A DNA stretch of 64,000 nucleotides from Bradyrhizobium diazoefficiens (GTDB taxonomy: Bacteria; Pseudomonadota; Alphaproteobacteria; Rhizobiales; Xanthobacteraceae), in assembly GCF_016612535.1 (NCBI RefSeq), contig NZ_JAENXS010000002.1:1922001-1986000 (forward strand), read 5' to 3'. Under the pieces are notes generated by a model that had not been told where the DNA came from, did no database searches, and saw only the letters and a program-made list of their open reading frames with translations. Of the stretch, positions 26,543-35,157 are shown piece after piece. The position numbers and the translations under genes are program-made. Every line of letters begins with the position of its first letter. The stretch's first letter is position 1.

Positions 26543-27415
26543 TTATTTTCCGCCGCCCAGCGAGTGGACGTAGACCGCCATGGCCTTGATGGTGGCGGGA
26601 TCGAGCCGCCCTTCCCACGCCGGCATCACGCCGGCCCGGCCGTTGCTGATGGTCTCGATCAGGGTTGCCTCGTCCGAGCCATAGAGCCAGATCTTGTCGG
26701 TCAGGTTGGGCGCGCCGAGCTCCTGATTGCCCTTGGCGTCGTCGCCGTGGCAGGCGACGCAGTTCTCGGCAAAGATCTTCTTGCCCTTCGCCACGTCATA
26801 GCCCGGCCGGGTCGGCAGTCCCGACAGCGAGCGGACGTAGTTGGCGACCGTGACGATCTCGTCCGGCTTCAGCACGCCGTCCTTGCCGAAGGCGAGCATC
26901 TGGCCCGGATGGGTGTCCGCATGCGTCGAGCGCGCACCGAACCGGATGGTCTGCATGATCTGGTCGAGCGTGCCGCCCCACAGCCAGTCGTCGTCGTTCA
27001 GGTTCGGGAAGCCCTTGGCGCCGGCGCCGCCGGAGCCGTGGCACGGCGCGCAATTGTCGCCAAACACGGTCTTGCCCTTGGCTCGCGCCAGCGCCAGCAA
27101 GGCCGGATCCTTCTCGATGTCGGCGAGCGAGGCCGCCGCCAACGTCGCCATCTTCTCGCCGCGGACCGCCTCGAGATTGGCGAGCTCCACCGCGAGGCTG
27201 GCGCGCGTCGAGTAGCCAAGCAGGCCGGTGGTATTGCTCGAGATCAGCGGCCAGGCCGGATAGACGATCCAGTAGCCGATCGCCCAGACGATGGTGAGAT
27301 AGAAGCAGATCACCCACCAGCGCGGCAGCGGCGTGTTGAGCTCCTTGATGCCGTCCCATTCATGTCCGGTCGTGGCCCTGCCGGTGACGGAATCGATTTC
27401 ACTATGGTCGGTCAT
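26543..27415 (-). CDS. fixP: cbb3-type cytochrome oxidase diheme subunit FixP
   Basis: The 290-residue protein has an N-terminal transmembrane helix (about residues 33-55), then two cytochrome c domains with CAPCH (about 122) and CVACH (about 213), each binding one covalent heme, with downstream Met ligands. FixP passes electrons from the bc1 complex via cytochrome c to FixO and FixN. It is last in fixNOQP, starting 6 bp after fixQ. Confidence 0.95.
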   Translation of the reverse strand: MTDHSEIDSVTGRATTGHEWDGIKELNTPLPRWWVICFYLTIVWAIGYWIVYPAWPLISSNTTGLLGYSTRASLAVELANLEAVRGEKMATLAAASLADIEKDPALLALARAKGKTVFGDNCAPCHGSGGAGAKGFPNLNDDDWLWGGTLDQIMQTIRFGARSTHADTHPGQMLAFGKDGVLKPDEIVTVANYVRSLSGLPTRPGYDVAKGKKIFAENCVACHGDDAKGNQELGAPNLTDKIWLYGSDEATLIETISNGRAGVMPAWEGRLDPATIKAMAVYVHSLGGGK

Positions 27416-27421
27416 GATCTC

Positions 27422-27586
27422 TTACTCCTCCCGCAACGGCAGGCTGGCCGCTTCGTCGAACTCGGCCTTGTTGCGGGGCCAGAATGCGTAGGTGATGATC
27501 GCGAGAAAGATCGCGACGAAGACCGGCGTCCAGATCGTGGTCACGAGACTGGATGCGAGGTTGTCGAGTGTCAGGATGGCTTTCAT
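27422..27586 (-). CDS. fixQ: cbb3-type cytochrome oxidase subunit FixQ
   Basis: This is a 54-residue gene between fixO and fixP. A single transmembrane helix (VFVAIFLAIITYAFWPRN) is followed by the family tail FDEAASLPL. FixQ/CcoQ stabilises the oxidase complex. Spacing to neighbours is 13 bp (fixO) and 6 bp (fixP), so translation is likely coupled. Confidence 0.93.
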   Translation of the reverse strand: MKAILTLDNLASSLVTTIWTPVFVAIFLAIITYAFWPRNKAEFDEAASLPLREE

Positions 27587-27599
27587 CGGTGATGCCTTC

Positions 27600-28334
27600 T
27601 CAGCGAAGATTGGCTTTCTCGTTGTAGAGCTTGAAGTCCACCAGCGTGCCGAGCATCTGCAGGTACGCGATCAGCGCGTCCATCTCGGTCGGCGTTCCGG
27701 TCTTGCCGTCGAAATTGCGCACCACGGCCTTGGCGTAGCGCTTGGCAAAGGCGTCGGTGCCGGTGTTGTCCGGATCGGCCTGGGCCTTCATGTCGGCGGC
27801 CGCGTTGGCGATCTGGTCGTCGGTATAGGGCACGCCGACGGTCCGCAGCGTACGCATGTGGTCGGCGATCGTCTCCGGATCGACCTCGGTCTGCGCCAGG
27901 AAGGGATAGCCCGGCATCACCGATTGCGGCACGATCGCGCGCGGATTGGTCAGATGGGTGACGTGCCAGTCGTCGGAATATTTGGCGCCGACGCGGGCAA
28001 GATCGGGACCGGTGCGCTTCGAGCCCCACTGGAACGGGTGGTCGAACATGCTCTCGGCGGCGAGCGAGAAGTGGCCGTAGCGCTCGACCTCGTCGCGCAG
28101 CGGCCGGATCATCTGCGAATGGCAGAGATAGCAGCCTTCGCGGACGTAGATGTTGCGCCCCGCCAGCTCCAGCGGCGTGTAGGGCCTGACGCCGTCGACC
28201 ACCTCGATCGTGCTCTTGAGGTAGAACAGCGGCGTGATCTCGACGAGACCGCCGATCGCGATCACCAGCAAGATGCCGACGACCAGGATGATCGAGTTCT
28301 TTTCGAAGATTTGGTGGCGTGTCCAGAACGACAT
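27600..28334 (-). CDS. fixO: cbb3-type cytochrome oxidase monoheme subunit FixO
   Basis: The 244-residue protein has an N-terminal membrane helix ([21 protein letters not shown]) and one heme c motif CYLCH (about residue 70, in [11 protein letters not shown]). A Met ligand region PQSVMPGY is near residue 155. FixO is the membrane-anchored cytochrome c subunit accepting electrons from FixP. It is located 10 bp after fixN. Confidence 0.95.
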   Translation of the reverse strand: MSFWTRHQIFEKNSIILVVGILLVIAIGGLVEITPLFYLKSTIEVVDGVRPYTPLELAGRNIYVREGCYLCHSQMIRPLRDEVERYGHFSLAAESMFDHPFQWGSKRTGPDLARVGAKYSDDWHVTHLTNPRAIVPQSVMPGYPFLAQTEVDPETIADHMRTLRTVGVPYTDDQIANAAADMKAQADPDNTGTDAFAKRYAKAVVRNFDGKTGTPTEMDALIAYLQMLGTLVDFKLYNEKANLR

Positions 28335-28344
28335 GGGAAGCTCC

Positions 28345-29994
28345 TCATTCCGCCGGCTGAAGAGCGACGGGCATCTGGACTTCCTGCTCGCCGACGCGAA
28401 CGGTCATCCAGAGGTTAAAGGCCATGATCAGCGCGCCGATCAGGAACAGCGCACCGCCGGCGGCGCGGATGACGTAGAACGGATGCATCGCCTCGACGGT
28501 CTCGATGAACGAATATTCGAGGAAGCCGAGCGAGGTGTAGGCGCGCCACATCAGGCCCTGGAGGATGCCGGACACCCACATCGCCGAGATGTAGAGAACG
28601 ATGCCAAGCGTCGCGATCCAGAAGTGCCAGTTGACGAGCTTCAGGCTGTAGAGGCCCTTGCGATTCCATATCCACGGCACCAGGCAGTACAGCGCGCCGA
28701 AGGAGACGAAGCCGACCCAGCCGAGCGCGCCGGAATGCACGTGGCCGATGGTCCAGTCGGTGTAGTGGCTGAGCGAGTTGACCACCTTGATCGACATCAT
28801 CGGCCCTTCGAAGGTCGACATGCCGTAGAAGGCAACCGAGACGACGAGCATGCGCAGCACGGGATCGGTGCGCAGCTTGTCCCAGGCGCCCGATAGCGTC
28901 ATCAGGCCGTTGATCATGCCGCCCCAGGAGGGCATCCACAGCATGATCGAGAAGGTCATGCCGAGCGTCTGCGTCCAGTCGGGCAATGCCGTGTAGTGCA
29001 GATGATGCGGGCCGGCCCAGATATAGAGGAAGATCAGTGCCCAGAAGTGGATGATCGAGAGCCGATAGGAATAGATCGGCCGCTCGGCGCGCTTGGGGAT
29101 GAAGTAGTACATGATGGCGAGGAAGCCGGCGGTGAGGAAGAAGCCGACCGCGTTGTGGCCGTACCACCATTGGAACATGGCATCCTGGATGCCGCCCCAG
29201 GCGATGTAGGACTTCGAGCCGAACACCGAGACCGGCAGCGCCGGGTTGTTGCCGAGGTGCAGAACCGCGATCGTCACGATGAAGGCGAGGTAGAACCAGT
29301 TCGCGACGAAGATGTGCGGTTCCTTGCGCTTGATGATGGTGCCAAGGAAGACGAGCAGATAAGTAACCCAGACGATCGTCAGCCAGAGATCGGCGTACCA
29401 TTCGGGCTCGGCATATTCCTTGGACTGGGTGACGCCCAGCAAATAGCCCGTGCCGGCGACGAGAATGAAGAAGTTGTAGCCGACGACCACGAACCAGGGC
29501 GCGAGATCGCCGGCCAGGCGCACGCGGCACGACTTCTGCACCACGTAGAAGGACGTTGCGATCAGCACGTTGCCGCCGAAGGCAAAAATCACCGCAGAGG
29601 TGTGCAGCGGGCGCAGGCGGCCGAAGCTGGTCCAGGGCAGATCGAGGTTCAGCGCGGGCCACGCCAGCTGCGAGGCGATGATGAGGCCGACGAGGAAGCC
29701 CGCAATGCCCCAGAACATCGCCATGACGGAGGAGAACTTGATCGGGCCCATGTTGTAGTTGGGACGACCGTTGATCTCCGCGGGTGGCAGCGCCGCCGGG
29801 CGGTCGTAGTAGCGGTTGATGATGCAGAACACCGCCGCCAAGCTCGCCGCCGCGCCAAGCGCGGCGTGGAAGGCGAAGGGCGCATCGAGCGCCTTGGCCG
29901 AAGCGATCACGCAGAGGAAGGCGGTGACCGCGAACACGACAGCCAAGCCGCTTTCACCTGATGTCATGGATTTGGAGATGGAGGGCTGGTGCAT
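28345..29994 (-). CDS. fixN: cbb3-type cytochrome c oxidase catalytic subunit I, FixN
   Basis: The 549-residue heme-copper oxidase subunit has about 12 or more transmembrane helices. Recognisable ligand regions are [29 protein letters not shown] and [16 protein letters not shown], consistent with C-family oxidases (low-spin heme, heme b3 and CuB). The start is set at ATG 29994 (MHQPSISKS) because it matches FixN length in Bradyrhizobium; an in-frame upstream start would add 15 residues. The enzyme is the high-affinity terminal oxidase for micro-oxic and symbiotic respiration. A perfect FixK box lies 58-71 bp upstream. Confidence 0.95.
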   Translation of the reverse strand: MHQPSISKSMTSGESGLAVVFAVTAFLCVIASAKALDAPFAFHAALGAAASLAAVFCIINRYYDRPAALPPAEINGRPNYNMGPIKFSSVMAMFWGIAGFLVGLIIASQLAWPALNLDLPWTSFGRLRPLHTSAVIFAFGGNVLIATSFYVVQKSCRVRLAGDLAPWFVVVGYNFFILVAGTGYLLGVTQSKEYAEPEWYADLWLTIVWVTYLLVFLGTIIKRKEPHIFVANWFYLAFIVTIAVLHLGNNPALPVSVFGSKSYIAWGGIQDAMFQWWYGHNAVGFFLTAGFLAIMYYFIPKRAERPIYSYRLSIIHFWALIFLYIWAGPHHLHYTALPDWTQTLGMTFSIMLWMPSWGGMINGLMTLSGAWDKLRTDPVLRMLVVSVAFYGMSTFEGPMMSIKVVNSLSHYTDWTIGHVHSGALGWVGFVSFGALYCLVPWIWNRKGLYSLKLVNWHFWIATLGIVLYISAMWVSGILQGLMWRAYTSLGFLEYSFIETVEAMHPFYVIRAAGGALFLIGALIMAFNLWMTVRVGEQEVQMPVALQPAE

Positions 29995-30051
29995 CGCGGA
30001 TTCTCTCTGAAAGAACACGAGCCCAGAAACCACATTCACCCTCGCGGGGAA

Positions 30052-30065
30052 TTGATTGAAATCAA
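30052..30065 (-). promoter_or_regulatory. Perfect FixK2 box upstream of fixNOQP
   Basis: TTGAT-TGAA-ATCAA on the plus strand is an exact match to the FixK/FNR consensus TTGAT-N4-ATCAA, centred about 64 bp upstream of the fixN start codon. It is the expected FixK2 activation site for fixNOQP. Confidence 0.9.
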
Positions 30066-30206
30066 GACATGTGGATTTCTGTTAATGTTGAGGCGGCCGC
30101 GGATCAGGGAGCAACGTCAATTGCTTGCCCCGCCGTTGCGCGCACGGCGAAGCGCTGCTTCCGTGGAATCACGGAGCTTGAAATCGCGGGATTCGCAGGC
30201 AACGCG

Positions 30207-30632
30207 TCAGTCGCGAGCCGTCGCCTTGAGCGCCGCGATGACGTCCTCGCGCGCGATGATTCCGACCAGCTTTTGCGCGCTGTCGAGCACGATGACGCTG
30301 CGAATGCGGTGCTCGACCATGATCTGGAGCACGCGCGTCAGCCGCGTGTCGGGGCTGACATAGATGAACTCCGGCGTCATGACGTCGCCGACCTTGCGGC
30401 TCATCAGGTCGTGATAGCGCGGCAGCATCTGGCTCGGCGTGAAGGCAAAACACTTCAGGATGTCGAATTTGGTGACGATGCCGACGACCTGGCCGTCGTC
30501 CTCGACCGGATAGGAGTTGAAATCGTCCTGTTCGAACATCTCGCTGAGCGCGAGTAGATTGTGGTCACGCTGCACCGTCCTGACGTTGTGCGTCATGTAG
30601 CCGTCGACGGTCTGCTCAAGGAATTTGTACAC
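30207..30632 (-). CDS. CBS-domain-pair protein
   Basis: The 141-residue protein is made of two CBS modules: first about residues 8-60 (TVDGYMTHNVRTVQRDHNLLALSEMF, then YPVEDDGQVVGIVTKFD), second about residues 78-137 (VGDVMTPEFIYVSPDTRL, then VIVLDSAQKLVGIIAREDVI). CBS pairs bind adenosine nucleotides and regulate partner proteins. It follows the universal stress protein gene by 33 bp, a probable two-gene operon just upstream of fixNOQP, suggesting an energy-stress role. Confidence 0.85.
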   Translation of the reverse strand: MYKFLEQTVDGYMTHNVRTVQRDHNLLALSEMFEQDDFNSYPVEDDGQVVGIVTKFDILKCFAFTPSQMLPRYHDLMSRKVGDVMTPEFIYVSPDTRLTRVLQIMVEHRIRSVIVLDSAQKLVGIIAREDVIAALKATARD

Positions 30633-30665
30633 GGCGCGTCCTCATCGATGGTTCTCTCGCGGCAG

Positions 30666-31499
30666 TCAGTGCGACAACAGCACGCAGCGGGCGGATTGCG
30701 TCAGCAGATACTCCGTCACGCCGCCGAGGATCAGCTCGCGGAAGCGGGAATGACCATAGGCGCCGGCGACGATCAGGCCGGCGCCGACATCGACAGCGAC
30801 CCTCTCCAATTGCGCGGCGGCGGTTTCATTGCCCGCGGCTTCCGGAACACGCGCCGTTGCGGTGACACCGTGGCGGGCGAGCCAGGCGGCAACGTCGCTC
30901 ACATGGGCCATCACGGCCGTACGGTCGTCGCTGGCTTCCGGAATTTCGACGATGGCGACGTCCTTCGCCTTGCGCAGCATCGGCAGCGCGTCAATCACCG
31001 CCCTTCGCGCCTCGGGTGTGTCCTTCCAGGCCACGAGCGCGCTGCGCAGATCGAGCCAATTGGTTCGATCAGGCACGACCAGAAGCGGCCGGCCGGCCTG
31101 CATCACCAGATCCTTGGGGCTTGCGAGCGAGAAGGCATCGGAAATGGCCGGGCTCCGGCCGCCGCTGACGATGATGTCGGCACACCTCGCCTGCGCCAGG
31201 ACGAATCGCGCGGGAAAATCCATGGCGCAGCGCCACTCCGCGCATGCGCCCCGCGTCTTCGTCGCGGCGTGGAATTCCGCCTCCAGATCGGCAAGGCACC
31301 GCTTGACGGAGGCCTGCTCCTGATCGATCAGGCGCTGGGCCGCAGCGCCATCGGCGAAATAAAGCGGCGGGGCAAACTGCGCCGCGGCGACCCCGACAAC
31401 GGTCGCCTCGAACCGTTCGGCAAGCTCGCCTGCGACTTGAAGACGCGAATCGTTTGGTTGATCGAGCGCCAGGCAGACCATCACGGTCGCGTATGTCAT
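30666..31499 (-). CDS. Universal stress protein (UspA family), tandem domain
   Basis: This 277-residue protein has one weakly conserved N-terminal Usp-like half (MTYATVMVCLALDQPN) and a C-terminal Usp half with DVGAGLIVAGAYGHSRFRELILGGVTEYLLTQSARCVLLSH, including the G-x-x-G-H-S/R-x-x-E nucleotide-binding motif. Such proteins are commonly induced by oxygen limitation and appear in FixK/FNR regulons. A partial FixK-like site precedes it, at 31558-31571. Confidence 0.87.
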   Translation of the reverse strand: MTYATVMVCLALDQPNDSRLQVAGELAERFEATVVGVAAAQFAPPLYFADGAAAQRLIDQEQASVKRCLADLEAEFHAATKTRGACAEWRCAMDFPARFVLAQARCADIIVSGGRSPAISDAFSLASPKDLVMQAGRPLLVVPDRTNWLDLRSALVAWKDTPEARRAVIDALPMLRKAKDVAIVEIPEASDDRTAVMAHVSDVAAWLARHGVTATARVPEAAGNETAAAQLERVAVDVGAGLIVAGAYGHSRFRELILGGVTEYLLTQSARCVLLSH

Positions 31500-31557
31500 C
31501 GGAAGCCTCCAGTGCCGTCTCTTCGGCTAAACTGTACGCCTGCCGCCATTCCGGAAG

Positions 31558-31571
31558 ATGAGATAGATCAA
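31558..31571 (-). promoter_or_regulatory. Weak FixK-like box upstream of the universal stress gene
   Basis: Read on the minus strand it is TTGAT-CTAT-CTCAT: one perfect half-site and a second with two mismatches. Its centre is about 65 bp before the start codon, the same spacing as the fixN and fixG boxes. Possible FixK2 site; match quality is modest. Confidence 0.4.
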
Positions 31572-31699
31572 GAGCAGGCCGGTTGCTTGCGACAGCCGCC
31601 CTCGGCCTGCGACGGAACTTGCCTCCGGGCCGGGCTTGGGCGACATTACGGCAGCGGTAACGGCGTCAGGGGCCACCGCATCAGAAGCAGGAGCGTCGC

Positions 31700-33217
31700 T
31701 TGTCGCCGACCCGCGTAACGCATCCCCAAGATGACGGTCGGGGCGAACATTTCCGCGTTCGAATCGAAGGATTCGGCGTCGGGACCTGGGATCTCGACCT
31801 CAGGACGATGGCATTGGAATGGTCCGACACGTCCAGGGCCATGCTCGGCGTCGGACCAGACCAGCCGGAGAGCTACGAGTTCTTCCTGTCTCGTATCGAG
31901 CCGAAGGATCGTGAACGGGTTGAGAGTGCGATCCGGCGCGTCTCCGAGCGCGGCGGCGGCTTCGACGTGTCCTTCAGAATCTCCGGAGCGGTGGGCGGGG
32001 AAAAATGGATCAGAGCCCGCGCCGGCCTGATCCGCGATGACAATGGCGGCGCCCGTCATCTGAGCGGCATCTTCCTCGATATCGACCAGGAGAAGCAGGT
32101 CGAGGAGGCGCTGCGCACCCGCGAGACCCACCTCCGCTCCATTCTCCAGACCATCCCCGACGCCATGATCGTCATCGACGGTCGCGGCATCATGCAGCTC
32201 TTCAGCACGGCCGCCGAACGCCTGTTCGGCTGGTCCGAGCATGAGGCGATCGGCCAGAACGTCAGCGTCCTGATGCCGGAGCCCGACCGCTCGCGCCATG
32301 ACAGCTACATCGCGCGCTACCGCACCACCAGCGATCCGCACATCATCGGCATCGGCCGCATCGTGACCGGCAAGCGCCGCGACGGGACCACCTTCCCGAT
32401 GCATCTGTCGATCGGCGAGATGCAGTCGGGCGGCGAGCCCTATTTCACCGGCTTCGTCCGCGACCTCACCGAACATCAGCAGACCCAGGCGCGGCTCCAG
32501 GAATTGCAGTCGGAGCTCGTCCATGTCTCGCGGTTGAGCGCGATGGGTGAGATGGCGTCTGCGCTCGCCCATGAGCTGAACCAGCCGCTTGCCGCGATCA
32601 GCAACTACATGAAGGGATCGCGGCGGCTGCTCGCGGGCAGCGCCGATCCGAATGTAACGAAAATCGAGAGCGCGCTTGATCGCGCCGCAGAGCAGGCGGT
32701 ACGCGCGGGCCAGATCATCCGTCGGCTTCGCGATTTCGTCGCGCGCGGCGAGTCCGAGAAGCGGGTCGAGAGCCTGTCCAAGCTGATCGAGGAGGCCGGC
32801 GCGCTCGGGCTTGCCGGCGCACGCGAACAAAACGTCCAGCTTCGGTTCGCTCTCGACCCGGACGCCGATCTCGTGCTGGCCGACCGGGTCCAGATCCAGC
32901 AGGTGCTGGTCAATCTGTTCCGCAATGCGCTCGAGGCGATGGCGCAGTCGCTACAGCGCGAGCTCGTCGTCACCAACACCCGCGTCGCCGACGACATGAT
33001 CGAGATCGAGGTCTCCGATACCGGCTCCGGCTTTCAGGACGACGTCGTTCCGAATCTGTTTCAGACCTTTTTCACCACCAAGGAAACCGGCATGGGCGTG
33101 GGACTGTCAATCAGCCGCTCGATCATCGAGGCTCATGGCGGACGCATGTGGGCCGAGAGCAACGCATCGGGCGGGGCGACATTCCGATTCACCCTGCCTG
33201 CAGCCGACGAGAGCTGA
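31700..33217 (+). CDS. fixL: Oxygen-sensing heme PAS histidine kinase FixL
   Basis: The 505-residue protein uses a TTG start behind AGGAG. Layout: an N-terminal PAS-like domain (about residues 20-135), a heme PAS domain (about 142-260) with proximal His200 (PDRSRHDSY) and Arg220 (IGIGR) of the FG loop, the phospho-acceptor His291 (ALAHELNQPL), and an ATPase domain (NLFRNALEAM, SDTGSGFQDD, GMGVGLSISRS). Oxygen bound to the heme inhibits the kinase; deoxygenation activates FixJ phosphorylation. Soluble, like other Bradyrhizobium FixL. It is followed by fixJ after 3 bp. Confidence 0.97.
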   Translation: MSPTRVTHPQDDGRGEHFRVRIEGFGVGTWDLDLRTMALEWSDTSRAMLGVGPDQPESYEFFLSRIEPKDRERVESAIRRVSERGGGFDVSFRISGAVGGEKWIRARAGLIRDDNGGARHLSGIFLDIDQEKQVEEALRTRETHLRSILQTIPDAMIVIDGRGIMQLFSTAAERLFGWSEHEAIGQNVSVLMPEPDRSRHDSYIARYRTTSDPHIIGIGRIVTGKRRDGTTFPMHLSIGEMQSGGEPYFTGFVRDLTEHQQTQARLQELQSELVHVSRLSAMGEMASALAHELNQPLAAISNYMKGSRRLLAGSADPNVTKIESALDRAAEQAVRAGQIIRRLRDFVARGESEKRVESLSKLIEEAGALGLAGAREQNVQLRFALDPDADLVLADRVQIQQVLVNLFRNALEAMAQSLQRELVVTNTRVADDMIEIEVSDTGSGFQDDVVPNLFQTFFTTKETGMGVGLSISRSIIEAHGGRMWAESNASGGATFRFTLPAADES

Positions 33218-33220
33218 TCC

Positions 33221-33838
33221 ATGACGACCAAGGGAACTATCTACGTTATCGACGACGACGACGCGATGCGCGATTCGCTGAATTTTCTGCTCGATTCCGC
33301 AGGCTACAGCGTAACCCTGTTCGATGATGCGCAACGCTTCCTCGATGCCCTCCCCGGCCTCGCGTTCGGTTGCGTCGTCTCCGACGTGCGCATGCCCGGC
33401 ATCGATGGCATCGAGCTTCTGAAGCTGATGAAGGCGCAGCAGAGCCCGTTCCCGATCCTGATCATGACCGGGCACGGCGATGTTCCGCTCGCGGTGGAGG
33501 CCATGAAGCTCGGCGCCGTCGACTTCCTCGAGAAGCCGTTCGAGGACGACCGCCTCACGGCCATGATCGAGTCCGCGATCCGCGAGGCCGGACCCGCGGC
33601 CGCGAACGACGCCATCGCGCAGGACCTCGCCGCGCGCATCGCCTCCTTGAGCCCGCGCGAGCGTCAGGTCATGGAGGGATTGGTTGCCGGACTCTCCAAC
33701 AAGCTGATCGCCCGTGACTACGACATCAGCCCGCGTACCATCGAGGTCTACCGGGCCAACGTGATGACCAAGATGCGCGCCAACAGCCTGTCAGAACTGG
33801 TACGGCTGGCGATGCGGGCCGGTATGCTCAAGGATTGA
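33221..33838 (+). CDS. fixJ: Response regulator FixJ
   Basis: The 205-residue protein has an N-terminal receiver domain with the acidic cluster DDDD (about residues 11-14), phospho-acceptor Asp55 (VSDVRMPG) and Lys104-region KPFEDDRL. A LuxR-type HTH domain at the C-terminus reads LSPRERQVMEGLVAGLSNKLIARDYDISPRTIEVYRANVM. Phosphorylated FixJ activates the fixK2 promoter. It is transcribed with fixL. Confidence 0.96.
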   Translation: MTTKGTIYVIDDDDAMRDSLNFLLDSAGYSVTLFDDAQRFLDALPGLAFGCVVSDVRMPGIDGIELLKLMKAQQSPFPILIMTGHGDVPLAVEAMKLGAVDFLEKPFEDDRLTAMIESAIREAGPAAANDAIAQDLAARIASLSPRERQVMEGLVAGLSNKLIARDYDISPRTIEVYRANVMTKMRANSLSELVRLAMRAGMLKD

Positions 33839-33882
33839 GGCAGGTCAAGGCCTCCTCCCGCGCCATCTGCTAGTCAATCGGC

Positions 33883-34323
33883 ATGACTGAGATCAGCTCC
33901 CATTGTGAGCGGCTGCCGATGTCGTCTTCCGCACAGCCTACCGTCTATGTGGTCGACGACGACGACGCGGTGCTCGTATCCCTGCGATTCCTGCTGGAAA
34001 CGGACGGCTTTGCCGTGCGAACCTTCAGGAGTGGCACGGCGCTGCTCAATGCCGGCGGTGCGCCCGCCGCGGACTGCTACGTGATCGACTACAAGATGCC
34101 CGACATCAACGGCATCGAGCTCGCCGGCCGCCTGCGCCAGTCAATCGGCGGTACGCCCGTGATCCTGATCACCGGCTATCCCGACGGGAGAATCTTCGCC
34201 CGCGCGGCGGCTGCGGGCGTCAAGGACGTTATTTTGAAGCCGCTTCTCGACGAAAACCTGGTCAAACGGATCCGCCACGCCATCCAGGACCGCCGCGGAA
34301 ATGACCTACGGGATTCTACGTAA
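33883..34323 (+). CDS. Single-domain response regulator between fixJ and fixK2
   Basis: The 146-residue protein is a receiver domain only, with DDDDAV near residue 26, phosphorylatable Asp at VIDYKMPD (about residue 69), ITGYPDGRI and ILKPLLDENL. There is no output domain. The N-terminal start is uncertain: ATG 33883 or ATG 33919 (MSSSAQPTVYVVDDD). It lies 44 bp after fixJ and about 85 bp before fixK2. A receiver in this position is also known in Bradyrhizobium; it may act as a phosphate sink or interact with FixL. The role is not established here. Confidence 0.88.
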   Translation: MTEISSHCERLPMSSSAQPTVYVVDDDDAVLVSLRFLLETDGFAVRTFRSGTALLNAGGAPAADCYVIDYKMPDINGIELAGRLRQSIGGTPVILITGYPDGRIFARAAAAGVKDVILKPLLDENLVKRIRHAIQDRRGNDLRDST

Positions 34324-34407
34324 GGCAACCCCCTTAAGATATCTCGCGAAATTTTCGAAGCACCCGATACCGCGTACCAAGGCGTCGTCACAACGGAGAT
34401 GGCGCAG

Positions 34408-35106
34408 ATGCTGACCCAGACGCTCAACACCCAGGCGATCAACACCCAGATTGGTGGCAAGATTGCCCCGGCCCATCCGGTCTCCGACCAGTTCGGCGCC
34501 ATCACCGGCCATGTCGGCCTGGTCGCCACGGAATTCTCCTACCGCAAGGACGAGGAGATTTACGGCGAGGAAGAGCCGGCCGAGTACGTCTACCAGGTCG
34601 TCTCCGGCGCCGTCCGCAGCTACAAGCTTCTCTCCGACGGCCGCCGCCAGATCGGCGCCTTCCATCTTTCCGGCGACGTGTTCGGCCTCGAATCCGGCGC
34701 CGCCCATCGTCTCGCAGCCGAAGCCATCATCGACACCAATGTGCGCCTGGTGAAGCGGGCGAGCCTCGAGAAGGCCGCCGGGACCGACGTGCTGGTCGCC
34801 CGCAAGCTCTGGGCCATGACGGCCGGCGAGCTGCGACACGCCGAAGACCACATGCTGCTCTTGGGCCGCAAGACCGCGATGGAGCGGGTCGCGACCTTCC
34901 TGCTCGAAATGGATCGCCGCCTTGCCGTTGCCGGCATGATGGCGCTGCCGATGTGCCGCCGCGACATCGGCGACTATCTCGGCCTCACCCTCGAAACCGT
35001 GTCGCGCGCGCTGTCGCAACTTCACGCCCAGGGCATTCTGGGCTTCTCCGGCGCTCGCCAGATCGTGCTGCGCAACCGGGCCCGCCTGCACAATCTCGAC
35101 GCCTGA
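34408..35106 (+). CDS. fixK2: Crp/Fnr-family regulator FixK2
   Basis: The 232-residue protein has a cyclic-nucleotide-binding-like sensor domain (about residues 40-130, EYVYQVVSGAVRSY), a dimer helix, and a C-terminal winged HTH (CRRDIGDYLGLTLETVSRALSQLH). Cys183 in MALPMCRRD is the residue known in B. japonicum FixK2 for redox control. It binds TTGAT-N4-ATCAA sites, such as that before fixN, to activate microaerobic genes. Start ATG 34408 has GGAG at correct spacing; the ATG at 34399 overlaps that ribosome-binding site. It has no oxygen-sensing Fe-S cysteines at the N-terminus. Confidence 0.96.
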   Translation: MLTQTLNTQAINTQIGGKIAPAHPVSDQFGAITGHVGLVATEFSYRKDEEIYGEEEPAEYVYQVVSGAVRSYKLLSDGRRQIGAFHLSGDVFGLESGAAHRLAAEAIIDTNVRLVKRASLEKAAGTDVLVARKLWAMTAGELRHAEDHMLLLGRKTAMERVATFLLEMDRRLAVAGMMALPMCRRDIGDYLGLTLETVSRALSQLHAQGILGFSGARQIVLRNRARLHNLDA

Positions 35107-35127
35107 TTATCATCCTCCCTGCCACTT

Positions 35128-35157
35128 ATGGCCGGCTGATTTCGTTCAGCCGGCCAT
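35128..35157. terminator. Bidirectional terminator hairpin
   Basis: A perfect 12-bp stem ATGGCCGGCTGA/TCAGCCGGCCAT with a 6-base loop sits between the convergent fixK2 and MFS genes and overlaps the MFS stop codon. It is followed by TTCCTTT on the plus strand. Confidence 0.7.

Noticed and set aside
24452..27592. A 1046-codon open frame on the plus strand opposite fixG, fixH and fixP
   Set aside because: It is antisense to clear fix genes, rich in Arg, His and Asp with no domain, and results from high-GC codon use on the real strand.
34347..34357. CGAAATTTTCG palindrome upstream of fixK2 as a FixJ or FixK site
   Set aside because: It does not match TTGAT-N4-ATCAA, nor a FixJ site that I could recall confidently, so no regulatory call was made.
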